A DNA stretch of 64,000 nucleotides. It comes from Treponema socranskii subsp. buccale (GTDB lineage Bacteria > Spirochaetota > Spirochaetia > Treponematales > Treponemataceae). The notes under the pieces were generated by a model. It did no database searches and had not been told where the DNA came from. It saw nothing but the letters and a program-made list of their open reading frames with translations. The translations under genes and the position numbers were made by a program. Each line of letters begins with the position of its first letter. The first letter of the stretch is position 1. Shown here one piece after another: positions 16,203-24,999 of the stretch. The stretch covers positions 1,302,001 through 1,366,000 of the forward strand of contig NZ_CP054258.1 in NCBI RefSeq assembly GCF_024181585.1. The letters run 5' to 3'.

Positions 16203-17173
16203 AACGTACCTCCCGAACGCGAATAGATGATGCCGGGTTCCGCGTCGTCTGTCCTATACGTGAGCATCGGCGGCTTTGTTTCCATATCGCTTCCCGCCGT
16301 ATAAGAACCGTAGAGTTCGTCGATGTCTTTAATAAATTTTCGATTGATGAGGTGCAGCGGGATATGCTCGGGACACACGCGAGAGCATTCGCCGCAGTCG
16401 GTACAACGGCCTGCAACGTGCCACGCGCGGATGATATGGTACATGCTCTCTTCGAAACTCGATGCGGCGACTTTTTGTGCAGCGCCGGATGCGGGGTTGT
16501 CGAATACGCACGTCGTACAAGTACAGGCGGGACAGACATCGCGGCACGCATTGCAGCGGATACAGCGCGAAAGTTCATTTTGCCAAAATGCAAAGCGCTC
16601 TTCTTCCGTCATCGCTTCGAGCTTTGCAACTTCGTCGAAGCGCGCGGAATCCCGTACGTCTCCGTCTTCTCCGATAAGTTCGTCGCAGCCGATGTGTTTT
16701 TTGCTTTTGCACACGGCGCAGCGTTCGGACAGCTCTCTTTTTTCGGGGTCTTTCATGCCGTCGCACGGAACGCCGATCGCGTATACGTCGCTTCTGAAAA
16801 TGCGGTGTTCTTTCAGCAATTCGGTAAAGCTGTAGGTGTCGCAGGGTTTTAAAAACACGAGTATTTTCGCTTCGGGTTCCGCCTGCGTTTCGGCGTTTGC
16901 GTCTTTTTGTTTTGCAAACGCGTTGTTTGCACGCACGGTATTTTTCGCCGTTTCGATTTTGCGCGTTTCTTTGACGAGGTATTTCGACAGGTTCGCCGCG
17001 CTGTATTCGTTGTATACGAAGTTTTTTTCGACATCGTCCGCCGACGTAAAAAGCGAAGGCGTCACATCGTAATCGAAAAGGCCTCTTCTCCAGCCGAGCA
17101 CGAGCTGTACGGTTTTATCCGCAAGCAGCGCTTTTGCGCGGCTTACCAATTCGCCGGTCATTTCGCTTTGCAT
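16199..17173 (-). CDS. flxC: FlxC-like 4Fe-4S dicluster subunit
   Basis: 324 residues, a paralogue-like partner of the flxB product. The N-terminal domain contains ILVFLKPCDTYSF, equivalent to the RACD block of FlxB. Two ferredoxin motifs follow: CIRCNACRDVCPAC near residue 206 and CTDCGECSRVCPEH near residue 264. It is a soluble electron carrier inferred to link FlxA/FlxB with FlxD-HdrA. It overlaps flxD by 16 bp and flxB by 4 bp, so the operon is translationally coupled. It could also be described as an FdhB/HdrL-type ferredoxin protein. Confidence 0.78.
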   Translation of the reverse strand: MQSEMTGELVSRAKALLADKTVQLVLGWRRGLFDYDVTPSLFTSADDVEKNFVYNEYSAANLSKYLVKETRKIETAKNTVRANNAFAKQKDANAETQAEPEAKILVFLKPCDTYSFTELLKEHRIFRSDVYAIGVPCDGMKDPEKRELSERCAVCKSKKHIGCDELIGEDGDVRDSARFDEVAKLEAMTEEERFAFWQNELSRCIRCNACRDVCPACTCTTCVFDNPASGAAQKVAASSFEESMYHIIRAWHVAGRCTDCGECSRVCPEHIPLHLINRKFIKDIDELYGSYTAGSDMETKPPMLTYRTDDAEPGIIYSRSGGTL

Positions 17174-17658
17174 CGTAAATCCTCCAGCCGTTTGTTTTCT
17201 CCGAGCGCCGTTACCGTCTCGACGAATTCATGCATCGTTTTGGCAAATTTCGCGCCTTCCGCCGCGGACACCCATTCGACTCTCGTTCTTCCTTTTTCGA
17301 TGCCGAGGAATTCGAGCATGGAAAAGAGGAGCGTCATACGCCGCCTCGCAAAATAGTTGCCGCTCGTATAGTGACAGTCTCCCGGGTGACAGCCGCAGAG
17401 GATGACGCCGTCGGCTCCCCGCTGAAACGCGCGCAGGATAAAGATCGGGTTTAATCGGCACGAACAGGGGATGCGGATGATTTTGACGTCGGCGGGGTAT
17501 TCGAGGCGATTGCTGCCGGCCAAATCCGCTCCCGCGTACGAACACCAGTTGCAGCAAAAGGCTACGATCTTCGGTCTAAATGCACCTTTTTTTTCGGAAA
17601 CATCGTTTCCGGCAGCCGCATCGACAGCTTTCGGCTGTGTATCGTTTTTTACAGACAT
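17158..17658 (-). CDS. flxD: FlxD / MvhD-type 2Fe-2S subunit
   Basis: 166 residues with the complete MvhD signature: CCNWCSYAGAD, RIPCSCRLNP, and GCHPGDCHYTSGN followed by an Arg-rich helix. In characterised complexes MvhD carries a 2Fe-2S cluster and hands electrons to HdrA. The N-terminal ~30 residues are a linker of low complexity. A GGAGG site lies upstream of the ATG and the gene overlaps hdrA by 10 bp. It is strong evidence that this Hdr belongs to the soluble bifurcating type. Confidence 0.9.
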   Translation of the reverse strand: MSVKNDTQPKAVDAAAGNDVSEKKGAFRPKIVAFCCNWCSYAGADLAGSNRLEYPADVKIIRIPCSCRLNPIFILRAFQRGADGVILCGCHPGDCHYTSGNYFARRRMTLLFSMLEFLGIEKGRTRVEWVSAAEGAKFAKTMHEFVETVTALGENKRLEDLRCKAK

Positions 17659-19646
17659 AAAGCATCGACCTCCGCCATGATTTCTTTATTCGTAAATCCT
17701 TTGAGATCCATCGCTCCCGAGGGACAGGCGACCGTACACGCGCCGCAGCCTTGACAGACGGCGGGATTTACCTGCGCGACTCGGCGCGTCACCGTCGTAC
17801 GGTTTATGCCGCGGAAGTCTTTATCGATATACGTGATCGCGCCGTAGGGGCATACGTTTTCGCACTGCGAGCAGCCGTTGCACATCGCTTCGTCGGATTC
17901 GGCGACGCAGGGATTGTTTTTCAGTTTATCCTTTACAAGCAATCCGATAACTTTGCTCGCCGCCGCGCTTGCCTGTGAAACCGTTTCGGGTATATCCTTC
18001 GGTCCCTGCGCGCAGCCTGAAAGATAGACGCCGGCAGTCGGGCTTTCGACGGGGCGGAGCTTCGGATGCGCTTCGGTAAAAAAGTCGTTCGTGTCCATAC
18101 TCGCGGTGAGCATCGTCGCCAATGAGCGCGCGGACTTATCCGCTTCGATGGAAGCGGCGAGTACGACCATGTCGGCTTTGATGTGCACTTGTTTATCCAT
18201 AAGCAGATCCGAGCCTTGCACGTCGAGAGTACCGTCTTCTTCGACGGACACTTTTCCGACCATGCCTTTGATATAGTGTACGCCGTACTGTTCAACCGCT
18301 CTCCGGTAGAATTCGTCGAAGTTTTTTCCCGGTGTGCGCACGTCGATATAAAACACGTAGCACTCCGTATCGGGGTAGTGGTCTCTCGTAAGGATCGCGT
18401 GCTTTGCCGTGTACATACAGCATATTTTCGAACAGTATTCGTGACCCTTTTCCGCGTCCGCCGAACAGCGGCTTCCGACGCATTGGACAAATACGATCGT
18501 TTTGGGATGCTTGCCGTCGGAAGGACGGAGCAGGGTACCGCCGGTAGGCCCCGCCGCATTCATAAGGCGTTCGAATTCGAGGGACGATACGACGTCTTTA
18601 CTCTGCGAATACGCGAACTCGTCGAACTTCGACAAGTCGATCGGATTGTAGCCGGTCGCGGCGACGATGGCTCCGTATTTTTCTTCGATGAACGTATCTT
18701 TCGCACCGTAGTCGATCGCCTTCGCCTGACACACCATCGAACAGACGCCGCATTTTCCCGACGTGAGCTTCATGCAGTGTGCGGCATCGATTGTCGCGAT
18801 TTTCGGAACGGCTTGCGCAAAGGGAATATAGATCGCGGAGCGCTTGTCGAGATTCATATTGAATTCGTTCGGCACTTTTTTTTGCGGACACTTTTGCACG
18901 CATTCGCCGCAGCCCGTACATTTCGTTTCGTCGACGTAGCGCGCTTTGCGTTTTATCGTCACCGTAAAGTTTCCGACGAATCCTTTGATATCCGTCACTT
19001 CGCTGTACGAGAGAATTCTGATATTTTCGTTTTGCCCGCATTCGACCATGCGCGGCGTGAGTATACAGGCCGCACAGTCGAGCGTCGGAAAGGTTTTATC
19101 GAGCTGCGCCATTTTGCCGCCGATCGTCGGCTTCGCTTCGACGATGTCTACCGGAAACCCCGCGTCCGCGATATCGATCGCCGTCTGGATGCCCGCGATG
19201 CCTCCGCCGATGACGAGAGCGCGCTTGGTGACCGGGGTTTCGCCCGCAGTGAGCGGTTCGTTCAACAGCACTTTTGCGATAGCCGCTTTTCCGAGCGAAA
19301 TCGCCTTTGCCGTTGCCGTCGGCATATCTTTGCATATCCACGAATCCTGCTCTCGGATGTTTGCAACTTCGAGCAGGTAGGGATTGATACCCGCTTTTTC
19401 CGCACACTTTCGGAACGTCGCTTCGTGCATACGAGGCGAACAGGAACACACGACGACTCCGCCGAGCTCATGTTCTTTTATCGTGTCGGCTATGAGATCC
19501 TGACCCGTCTGCGAACACATATAGGTGTAGTCCGTCGAAAAGACGACGCCCGCTTCTTTTCCGAGCGCGTCCGCGACGGCTTTTACATCGACCGTGCCGG
19601 CTATATTCGTGCCGCAGTGGCACACAAAAACTCCGATTTTTCGCAT
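17649..19646 (-). CDS. hdrA: HdrA, FAD-binding bifurcating subunit
   Basis: Core flavoprotein of heterodisulfide-reductase-type complexes, where FAD splits electron pairs between ferredoxin and a high-potential acceptor. Visible in order: the N-terminal VFVCHCGTNI motif; VCSCSPRMHE; the FAD Rossmann motif RALVIGGGIAGIQTA; TLDCAACILTPRM; 4Fe-4S motifs CTGCGECVQKCPQ and CGVCSMVCQ; and two C-terminal ferredoxin motifs, CNGCSQCENVCPYGA and CQGCGACTVACPSGA. The length of 665 residues is canonical for the class with the C-terminal ferredoxin domain. I choose the ATG at 19646, 7 bases from AGGA; a GTG at 19652 is possible. Confidence 0.93.
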   Translation of the reverse strand: MRKIGVFVCHCGTNIAGTVDVKAVADALGKEAGVVFSTDYTYMCSQTGQDLIADTIKEHELGGVVVCSCSPRMHEATFRKCAEKAGINPYLLEVANIREQDSWICKDMPTATAKAISLGKAAIAKVLLNEPLTAGETPVTKRALVIGGGIAGIQTAIDIADAGFPVDIVEAKPTIGGKMAQLDKTFPTLDCAACILTPRMVECGQNENIRILSYSEVTDIKGFVGNFTVTIKRKARYVDETKCTGCGECVQKCPQKKVPNEFNMNLDKRSAIYIPFAQAVPKIATIDAAHCMKLTSGKCGVCSMVCQAKAIDYGAKDTFIEEKYGAIVAATGYNPIDLSKFDEFAYSQSKDVVSSLEFERLMNAAGPTGGTLLRPSDGKHPKTIVFVQCVGSRCSADAEKGHEYCSKICCMYTAKHAILTRDHYPDTECYVFYIDVRTPGKNFDEFYRRAVEQYGVHYIKGMVGKVSVEEDGTLDVQGSDLLMDKQVHIKADMVVLAASIEADKSARSLATMLTASMDTNDFFTEAHPKLRPVESPTAGVYLSGCAQGPKDIPETVSQASAAASKVIGLLVKDKLKNNPCVAESDEAMCNGCSQCENVCPYGAITYIDKDFRGINRTTVTRRVAQVNPAVCQGCGACTVACPSGAMDLKGFTNKEIMAEVDALCL

Positions 19647-19648
19647 AC

Positions 19649-20044
19649 TCACTTCCTATACTTTCTGAATGCACTGACGATCGCTTGCTGCGGCATATCG
19701 CCGTCGATATAAAGCGGCACTTTTTCGGCAGCGAGTCGTTCCGCACCCCGCTCTCGTTCGACGACGGTGCGCACCGCTTCTACGATCTTCGCAGGTTCGA
19801 CTTGGCGCGGGCACCTCTCCATGCACGCAAAACACGACAGACAACGGTACATCGATTCCGTTTTCAAAAGCGCTTCGATATCGCCGGTTTCGACCATGTG
19901 TACGAATTCGTGCGGATGATATTCCATATCGTCGTAGGACGGGCAAGTACCCGAACACTTTCCGCACTGCATACACTTGCGCACGTTTACTCCGCTGATC
20001 GAAAGTATTTCATCGCGGATTTTATTGAGTTCAGACTGCAGCAC
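19649..20044 (-). CDS. hdrC: HdrC, 4Fe-4S subunit
   Basis: 131 residues with two 4Fe-4S motifs: CMQCGKCSGTCPS near residue 24 and CLSCFACMERCPRQ near residue 69. It relays electrons from HdrA to HdrB. It starts with GTG at 20044, behind an AGGAG site located inside the end of hdrB, and its stop overlaps the hdrA start. The compact size is normal for HdrC. Confidence 0.92.
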   Translation of the reverse strand: MLQSELNKIRDEILSISGVNVRKCMQCGKCSGTCPSYDDMEYHPHEFVHMVETGDIEALLKTESMYRCLSCFACMERCPRQVEPAKIVEAVRTVVERERGAERLAAEKVPLYIDGDMPQQAIVSAFRKYRK

Positions 20045-20849
20045 GGCATTGCTCCTTGACGCCGAGCGCTTCGGCGAGCAGTTCGGTAAAATACAGAACG
20101 CTTACGTTTTCGGCGCTCCGGTTTTTTACGAGATTATAACGGCAGAGCGGGCAGGCGGTGACGAGCAGCTCGGCTCCCTGCGATTCGGCGTTATCCAAAA
20201 TCTTTTTACACCGTTTTTCGGGAATGTCTCCGCCGTCGAACATCGTGTACGCGCCGCAGCACTCGTTTCGAAGCGAATAGCGCACAGGTGTCGCTCCGAT
20301 CGCCGATATAAAATCTTCGAGGATGCTCGGATTTTCCGGATCGTCCATCTTCATAACGCGTCCCGGCCGCAAAAGGAGACAGCCGTAGTACGCTCCGATT
20401 TTTTTGCCCGCAAGCGGCTTCGTCACTTTCGCTTTGACGTTTTCCCAGCCGACTGCATCGCGCAGCACTTCGAGATAGTGCAGCACTTTCGTCTCCCCGT
20501 GATAGGAGAGACGATCGTTTTTTAAATAGTTGTTGACTTTTACGATGACGTTGTCGTCACGCCTCATATCGTCGTTTACCTGCTTTATGACATTGTGACA
20601 CGCCGAGCATATCGTAACGAGTTCTCTTTTCGCATCCCGGGCGGCCGCAAGTGCACGCACCGATGAAAGCTTCGTTGCGATTTCGTCTTTTGCCAGCGGA
20701 TAGGTTCCGCCGCAGCACTGCCAATCGGGAATCTCTTCGAGCGTAAACCCGAGCGCTTCGGCCGAGGAACGGGCATAGCGATCCAAATCGAGCGCTTTGT
20801 TTCGAAGCGTGCATCCCGGAAAATACGAATATATACGGTGATCGTCCAT
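20031..20849 (-). CDS. hdrB: HdrB, CCG-domain subunit
   Basis: Carries two complete cysteine-rich CCG motifs. The first is a Cys in FPGCTLRN, a Cys pair in QCCGGT and CSAC; the second is YYGCLLLRPGR, ECCGAY and CPLC. In methanogens these bind the noncubane 4Fe-4S clusters that cleave the heterodisulfide. Here no methanogen coenzymes are expected, so the substrate is open; the downstream fumarate-reductase-like genes offer a candidate acceptor. The start at 20849 (MDDHRIYSYFPGC) follows GAGGGG by about 9 bases; longer starts would approach the fumC stop. 272 residues. Confidence 0.9.
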   Translation of the reverse strand: MDDHRIYSYFPGCTLRNKALDLDRYARSSAEALGFTLEEIPDWQCCGGTYPLAKDEIATKLSSVRALAAARDAKRELVTICSACHNVIKQVNDDMRRDDNVIVKVNNYLKNDRLSYHGETKVLHYLEVLRDAVGWENVKAKVTKPLAGKKIGAYYGCLLLRPGRVMKMDDPENPSILEDFISAIGATPVRYSLRNECCGAYTMFDGGDIPEKRCKKILDNAESQGAELLVTACPLCRYNLVKNRSAENVSVLYFTELLAEALGVKEQCRAAV

Positions 20850-20927
20850 ACTCAAAAACCCCTCAATAAAACTTTTTTCCGAGCGCGTCATGCTTTTTGC
20901 AAAGCCCCTTGCGTTCGGCACCGCGCT

Positions 20928-22319
20928 TCAACGCTTTACGCCCGCCATTTCTTCGGGATGAAAAACTTCGTCGAATTTTTCCGCAGTCAAAAAACCGAGC
21001 GATACGCATGCGTCTTTCAGCGAAATGTTTTCTTCATACGCTTTGTGACTCGTCTTTGCCGCGTTTTCGTAGCCGATGTAGGGGTTCAGCGCGGTGACGA
21101 GCATGAGCGAATTGTAGAGGTTGAAATGCATCTTTTCTTTGTTCGCCGTAATGCCCGATGCACAGTTGTCGTTGAACGACACGATCGCTTCGGAAAGCAG
21201 GCGTACCGACTGCAAAAAATTATACGCGATAACCGGCATAAATACGTTGAGTTCGAAATTGCCCTGGCTCGCGCCGATACCGACGGCGACGTCGTTTCCC
21301 ATCACTTGCACCGCGACCATCGTCACCGCTTCGCACTGCGTCGGATTGACTTTTCCCGGCATGATCGAAGAGCCCGGCTCGTTTTCAGGGATGTGTATTT
21401 CGCCGAGCCCGCAGCGCGGACCCGAAGCGAGCCAGCGAACGTCGTTTGCAATTTTTAATAAATCCGCCGCGAGCGCTTTTACTCCTCCGTGAGCAAAGAC
21501 GATTTCGTCTTTACTCGTGAGCGCGTGAAATTTATTAGGAGCCGTGATAAAGCGCTTTCCGGTGAGAGAAGACAGTTCTTCGGCAACTTTTACGTCGAAG
21601 CCTCGAGGCGCGTTGAGTCCCGTACCGACGGCCGTACCGCCGAGTGCGAGCTCTTTCAATTCGGGAAGCGCGAGTGAAATGAGGGTTTTGTCTTTTTCGA
21701 GCGACGTCCGCCAGCCGCTTATCTCCTGTGCAAATGAAATCGGGACGGCATCCTGCAAGTGCGTGCGCCCGCTTTTGACGACGTTTTCGTTTACCGCTTC
21801 GAGCTTTTTAAACGTCGATACAAGCAAATCTATCGCCGGAAAGAGTTTATCTTCGATTTCGACGACGGCTGCGATGTGCATCGCCGTCGGAAAAGTGTCG
21901 TTGCTCGACTGACTCATATTGACGTCGTCGTTCGGATGACAGAGCTTTTTACCCGCGATTTCGTTTGCGCGGTTTGCGATCACTTCGTTCGCGTTCATAT
22001 TCGACTGCGTACCGCTTCCCGTCTGCCATACGACGAGCGGAAAGTGTTCGTCGAGCTTTCCTTCGATCACTTCGTCGCAGGCTTTTTCTATGCACGAAAG
22101 TTTTTCCGCCGTCATCTTTTCAGGCTTCAGCGCACAGTTCGCGCGCGCGGCGGCTTTTTTCAAATGCCCGAACGCTTTTGTGATTTCCCGCGGCATCGTT
22201 TCAATACCGACACCGATGCGGAAATTTTCATGGCTGCGCTCGGTTTGCGCTCCCCAATATCTATCGGCGGGAACTTTTACTTCTCCCATCGAATCGTGTT
22301 CAATTCTGAAATCGCCCAT
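20928..22319 (-). CDS. fumC: Fumarate hydratase, class II
   Basis: Interconverts malate and fumarate with no iron-sulfur cluster. 463 residues, family length. Diagnostic blocks are TGSGTQSNMNANEV, SSNDTFPTAMH, GRTHLQDA and the fumarase/aspartase signature GSSIMPGKVNP. It lies 78 bp upstream of hdrB and downstream of the malate/lactate dehydrogenase, all on the same strand, which places it in the reductive oxaloacetate-malate-fumarate-succinate branch. A related aspartase is less likely given TGSGTQSNMN. Confidence 0.93.
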   Translation of the reverse strand: MGDFRIEHDSMGEVKVPADRYWGAQTERSHENFRIGVGIETMPREITKAFGHLKKAAARANCALKPEKMTAEKLSCIEKACDEVIEGKLDEHFPLVVWQTGSGTQSNMNANEVIANRANEIAGKKLCHPNDDVNMSQSSNDTFPTAMHIAAVVEIEDKLFPAIDLLVSTFKKLEAVNENVVKSGRTHLQDAVPISFAQEISGWRTSLEKDKTLISLALPELKELALGGTAVGTGLNAPRGFDVKVAEELSSLTGKRFITAPNKFHALTSKDEIVFAHGGVKALAADLLKIANDVRWLASGPRCGLGEIHIPENEPGSSIMPGKVNPTQCEAVTMVAVQVMGNDVAVGIGASQGNFELNVFMPVIAYNFLQSVRLLSEAIVSFNDNCASGITANKEKMHFNLYNSLMLVTALNPYIGYENAAKTSHKAYEENISLKDACVSLGFLTAEKFDEVFHPEEMAGVKR

Positions 22320-22590
22320 CGCTTTTCCCCGTATAATTATTATCGAAAATTAATAATTCAATTTCGTATTTTATTAAATTCGAAATTGACCGTTCGTTTC
22401 GCTTACCGGTCAATGCTCTGAAATGATTGCGGGTGAGGATAGTGTTCGGAAAACGGAACCGATAATCGGGCAGCGGCGCAAGATGTCAAACGGATTTGAA
22501 ATCCTGTTTTCAGTAAAAACGGGATTTTCGTATTCGGCGCATTTTCCGATCCTGCGAACGATCGTCCGCAATCACACCAAAGCACCGATG
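22320..22590. other. mdh-fumC intergenic region with hairpins
   Basis: Contains a degenerate relative of the 599/14246 palindrome (about 22351-22380), a hairpin TTGACCG/CGGTCAA (about 22385-22408), and an imperfect inverted repeat near 22500-22535 that could terminate mdh. An AT-rich TATACG box lies just before fumC. The structure suggests fumC may have its own promoter. No gene is seen. Confidence 0.5.
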
Positions 22591-23538
22591 CTAAAACCGT
22601 ATTTGTTTGATCACGTCTTTTAAGCAGTCCGCGCTCCGCCGCATCTGTACGATTTCCATATCGGAAAGCGGTGCGAGCAAGTGCCCGTGAAATCCCGTGC
22701 GGCCGACGACGGAAAGCATCGAAAGGCTTACGTCTTTTATGCCGTATTCGCCGTTCGCCATCGCGGAAACGGTGAGCGTCGTGTCGGCGGCGTTGTTGAT
22801 GCAGTCGACGATGTGCGCGACCGAAATCGCTACGGCGTAAAAGGTCGCCCCTTTGCGTTCGATGATCTTTCCGCCCGAGCTTCGGATATAGGATTCGACT
22901 TCTTCGTGAACGAGCGGCGGGATGAGTTTGTCGTTATCCTCGAGACAGGATTTATATTCGTCGACGGGAATCGTCGCGATATTTGCAAGCGACCACGGAA
23001 TAAACGACGAATCTCCGTGTTCGCCGAAAACGTATGCGTGTACGTTTTGCTGTGCGATGTGGTAGTATTCGGCGATGCGTGCGCGAAGGCGGGCAGTGTC
23101 GAGGATCGTTCCGGAACCGAAAACCTGATTTTGCGGCAGTCCCGACATTTTGCAAAATTGATACGTTAAAATATCGACGGGATTCGAAACGATCACGTAG
23201 ATCGCCGTCGAAGCGTACTTGATGATTTCGGGGATGATGCTCTTCGTGATGTCGACGTTCGTCTGCGCCAAATCCAGCCTCGACTGTCCGGGCTTTCGAG
23301 CGACGCCCGATGTCAGAACGACGATATCGGAATCCTTTGCATCCGCGTAGGTTCCTGCATAGATGGTTACGGGGTCGCAGAACGGCGTACCCTGCCTGAT
23401 GTCGAGCGCTTCGCCCAAAGCTTTTTGCGTATTGATATCGATCATTACGATTTCGGACGCGATGCCTTTAACGGTGAGCGAATACGCGATCGTAGAGCCT
23501 ACTTGACCGGCTCCGATGATCGTGACTTTGAATGCCAA
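22591..23538 (-). CDS. NAD-dependent malate or L-lactate dehydrogenase
   Basis: 315 residues of the LDH/MDH superfamily. NAD-binding GAGQVGSTIAYSL is at the N-terminus, followed by the active-site loop GVARKPGQSR, VSNPVDILTY, and the catalytic dyad partner GEHGDSS (His) with DTARLR. At the specificity-loop position that is Gln in classical lactate dehydrogenases there is Arg, which favours oxaloacetate/malate. Many clostridial sequences with this same loop are nevertheless annotated as L-lactate dehydrogenases. The downstream fumarase and fumarate-reductase-like genes support malate dehydrogenase; the enzyme could be bifunctional. Confidence 0.85.
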   Translation of the reverse strand: MAFKVTIIGAGQVGSTIAYSLTVKGIASEIVMIDINTQKALGEALDIRQGTPFCDPVTIYAGTYADAKDSDIVVLTSGVARKPGQSRLDLAQTNVDITKSIIPEIIKYASTAIYVIVSNPVDILTYQFCKMSGLPQNQVFGSGTILDTARLRARIAEYYHIAQQNVHAYVFGEHGDSSFIPWSLANIATIPVDEYKSCLEDNDKLIPPLVHEEVESYIRSSGGKIIERKGATFYAVAISVAHIVDCINNAADTTLTVSAMANGEYGIKDVSLSMLSVVGRTGFHGHLLAPLSDMEIVQMRRSADCLKDVIKQIRF

Positions 23539-23914
23539 TTTTTGTTCCTCTGCACTGCTACTTTGCTACAGCAAGTCTTGTATGGGGATTGCTCCCTCTT
23601 GTGCCGACGGCACATCCACAAAAAAAATACTAGTGAATTGCAAAAAAAATGTAAAGTGGAAAATCGGGGAGGGCAGGGGAGCTACAGATGATTTACTCAG
23701 ATTTGCGGTTAGAAAAAACGCGCGGTTTTTGAATGTATTGGAACGAACGAAGGTTGCTTCTGTAATTTCAGACGGCAACCGTATAAATACTGTATTTTCG
23801 GATGATGTGTGGTATAATAAATCACGTTATATGTTGTATGATTCTTATACGACGATTTTGCCGAATAAGAGGATTATGGCGGATATGCGCAGTGAGACGC
23901 TTTAGGAGGAAGAA
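23539..23914. other. Junction between core genes and cassette array, with possible gene remnant
   Basis: From about 23640 the base composition becomes AT-rich. An open frame covering about 23640-23905 on the plus strand encodes a plausible peptide (RFAVRKNARFLNVLERTKV, then DSYTTILPNKR) but has no good start, and its stop overlaps the Shine-Dalgarno of the ankyrin gene. It may be the 3' end of a truncated gene. No attC-like palindrome is visible here. Confidence 0.35.
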
Positions 23915-24892
23915 ATGAAAAAAATTGTATTCGGTATTATTATTTGTATTTTAAGTACGACAATGATTTTTGCAGCTGAAAAACTATCGAAATTAAATAG
24001 CGCATTAATGAAAAACAAAGTTAATATAAACACAGTGAAGAAATTAATTGCATCCGGTGAGGATGTTAACCAAAAGTATTATGGTTATTACCCTATCGAA
24101 CGCGTTAAAAATAATTTTGAATTAGTAAAAATACTTATTGAAGCAGGAGCTGAAGGTAAAGAAAAGTATTTTGCAAATGCAATTTGGAATCAATATGATG
24201 ACGAAATAATTCAATATTTTTGTGAAAATGATTTTGTAGATTCAAATAAATATATATGGGGTTTTAGAAACTATTTTCGTGATAATGGAAAATCAATTGA
24301 AGATATTTGCGCGAAAGTAAAAGCCATTACAGTTGGAAAACTGACTAATCCAATGATTCTGTCGTTAGTTAGTTCAGATAAATATGATGCGGTTTGTGAA
24401 GCATTAAATCCGGATTTCAATTATAAAGATGAAATGGGAAACTCTTTGATTCATCTTGCATCAAAAAATATAAATGAAAATTCTTTGGAATTAATAAAAT
24501 ATGCTGTAAAAAAAGGTGTTGGTATTAATTGTTTAAATAGTTCAAATCAAACAGCTTTGTTATTTGCCGCTACATATTACGGACCTTTAATTAATTGGGA
24601 AAATCCTGTTAATGAAAATGAAGAATCAGCAAAAATCAACTTTATCGGAGATATGCCTTATTATGGGAATGCAAGGGCAATTCAAAAAGCTCAAGTAGAA
24701 GTTGTAATGTTCTTGTTGGATAATAAGATAAACGTAAATCAAATAGATGATTTTGGATGGACGGTTTTACATTATGCGTCAGCAGCTTATCCTGAGGGAT
24801 TGATCGAATTGTTAATATCTAAAGGGGCTGATAAAAATATAAGAACAAAATTCGGAAGAACCTATGCAGATATTTTAAATCTTAGAAAATAA
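23915..24892 (+). CDS. Exported ankyrin-repeat protein
   Basis: 325 residues with a signal peptide (MKKIVFGIIICILSTTMIFAA). At least three ankyrin units are recognisable, for example GNSLIHLASKNINENSLELIKYAVKKG, NQTALLFAA and GWTVLHYASAAYPEGLIELLISKGAD. An AGGAGGAAG site precedes the ATG. GC content is far below that of the neighbouring core genes, and it is the first member of a row of plus-strand orphan genes separated by attC-like palindromes. Probably a periplasmic protein-interaction module. Confidence 0.8.
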   Translation: MKKIVFGIIICILSTTMIFAAEKLSKLNSALMKNKVNINTVKKLIASGEDVNQKYYGYYPIERVKNNFELVKILIEAGAEGKEKYFANAIWNQYDDEIIQYFCENDFVDSNKYIWGFRNYFRDNGKSIEDICAKVKAITVGKLTNPMILSLVSSDKYDAVCEALNPDFNYKDEMGNSLIHLASKNINENSLELIKYAVKKGVGINCLNSSNQTALLFAATYYGPLINWENPVNENEESAKINFIGDMPYYGNARAIQKAQVEVVMFLLDNKINVNQIDDFGWTVLHYASAAYPEGLIELLISKGADKNIRTKFGRTYADILNLRK

Positions 24893-24896
24893 TAAA

Positions 24897-24964
24897 TCAC
24901 ATAACATGTATTTCAAAGCAGGCGCACGGTCAAGCCGTGCGCTGTTTAAATGCGTAGTTATGGC
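24897..24964 (+). other. attC-like site 1
   Basis: CATAAC at the left pairs with GTTATG at the right. The interior folds through a GC stem (GCGCACGG/CCGTGCGC, TCAAG loop) with partly complementary flanks. The right core is GTTATGGC. It separates the ankyrin gene from the next cassette. Confidence 0.75.
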
Positions 24965-24999
24965 GACAGTTCCCCTTCTTGCTTGGTAATAGGAAAAAA

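Noticed and set aside
18183-19712. Long plus-strand open frame (509 codons) opposite hdrA
   Set aside because: Antisense shadow; Arg/Phe-rich translation without motifs, while hdrA on the other strand is complete.
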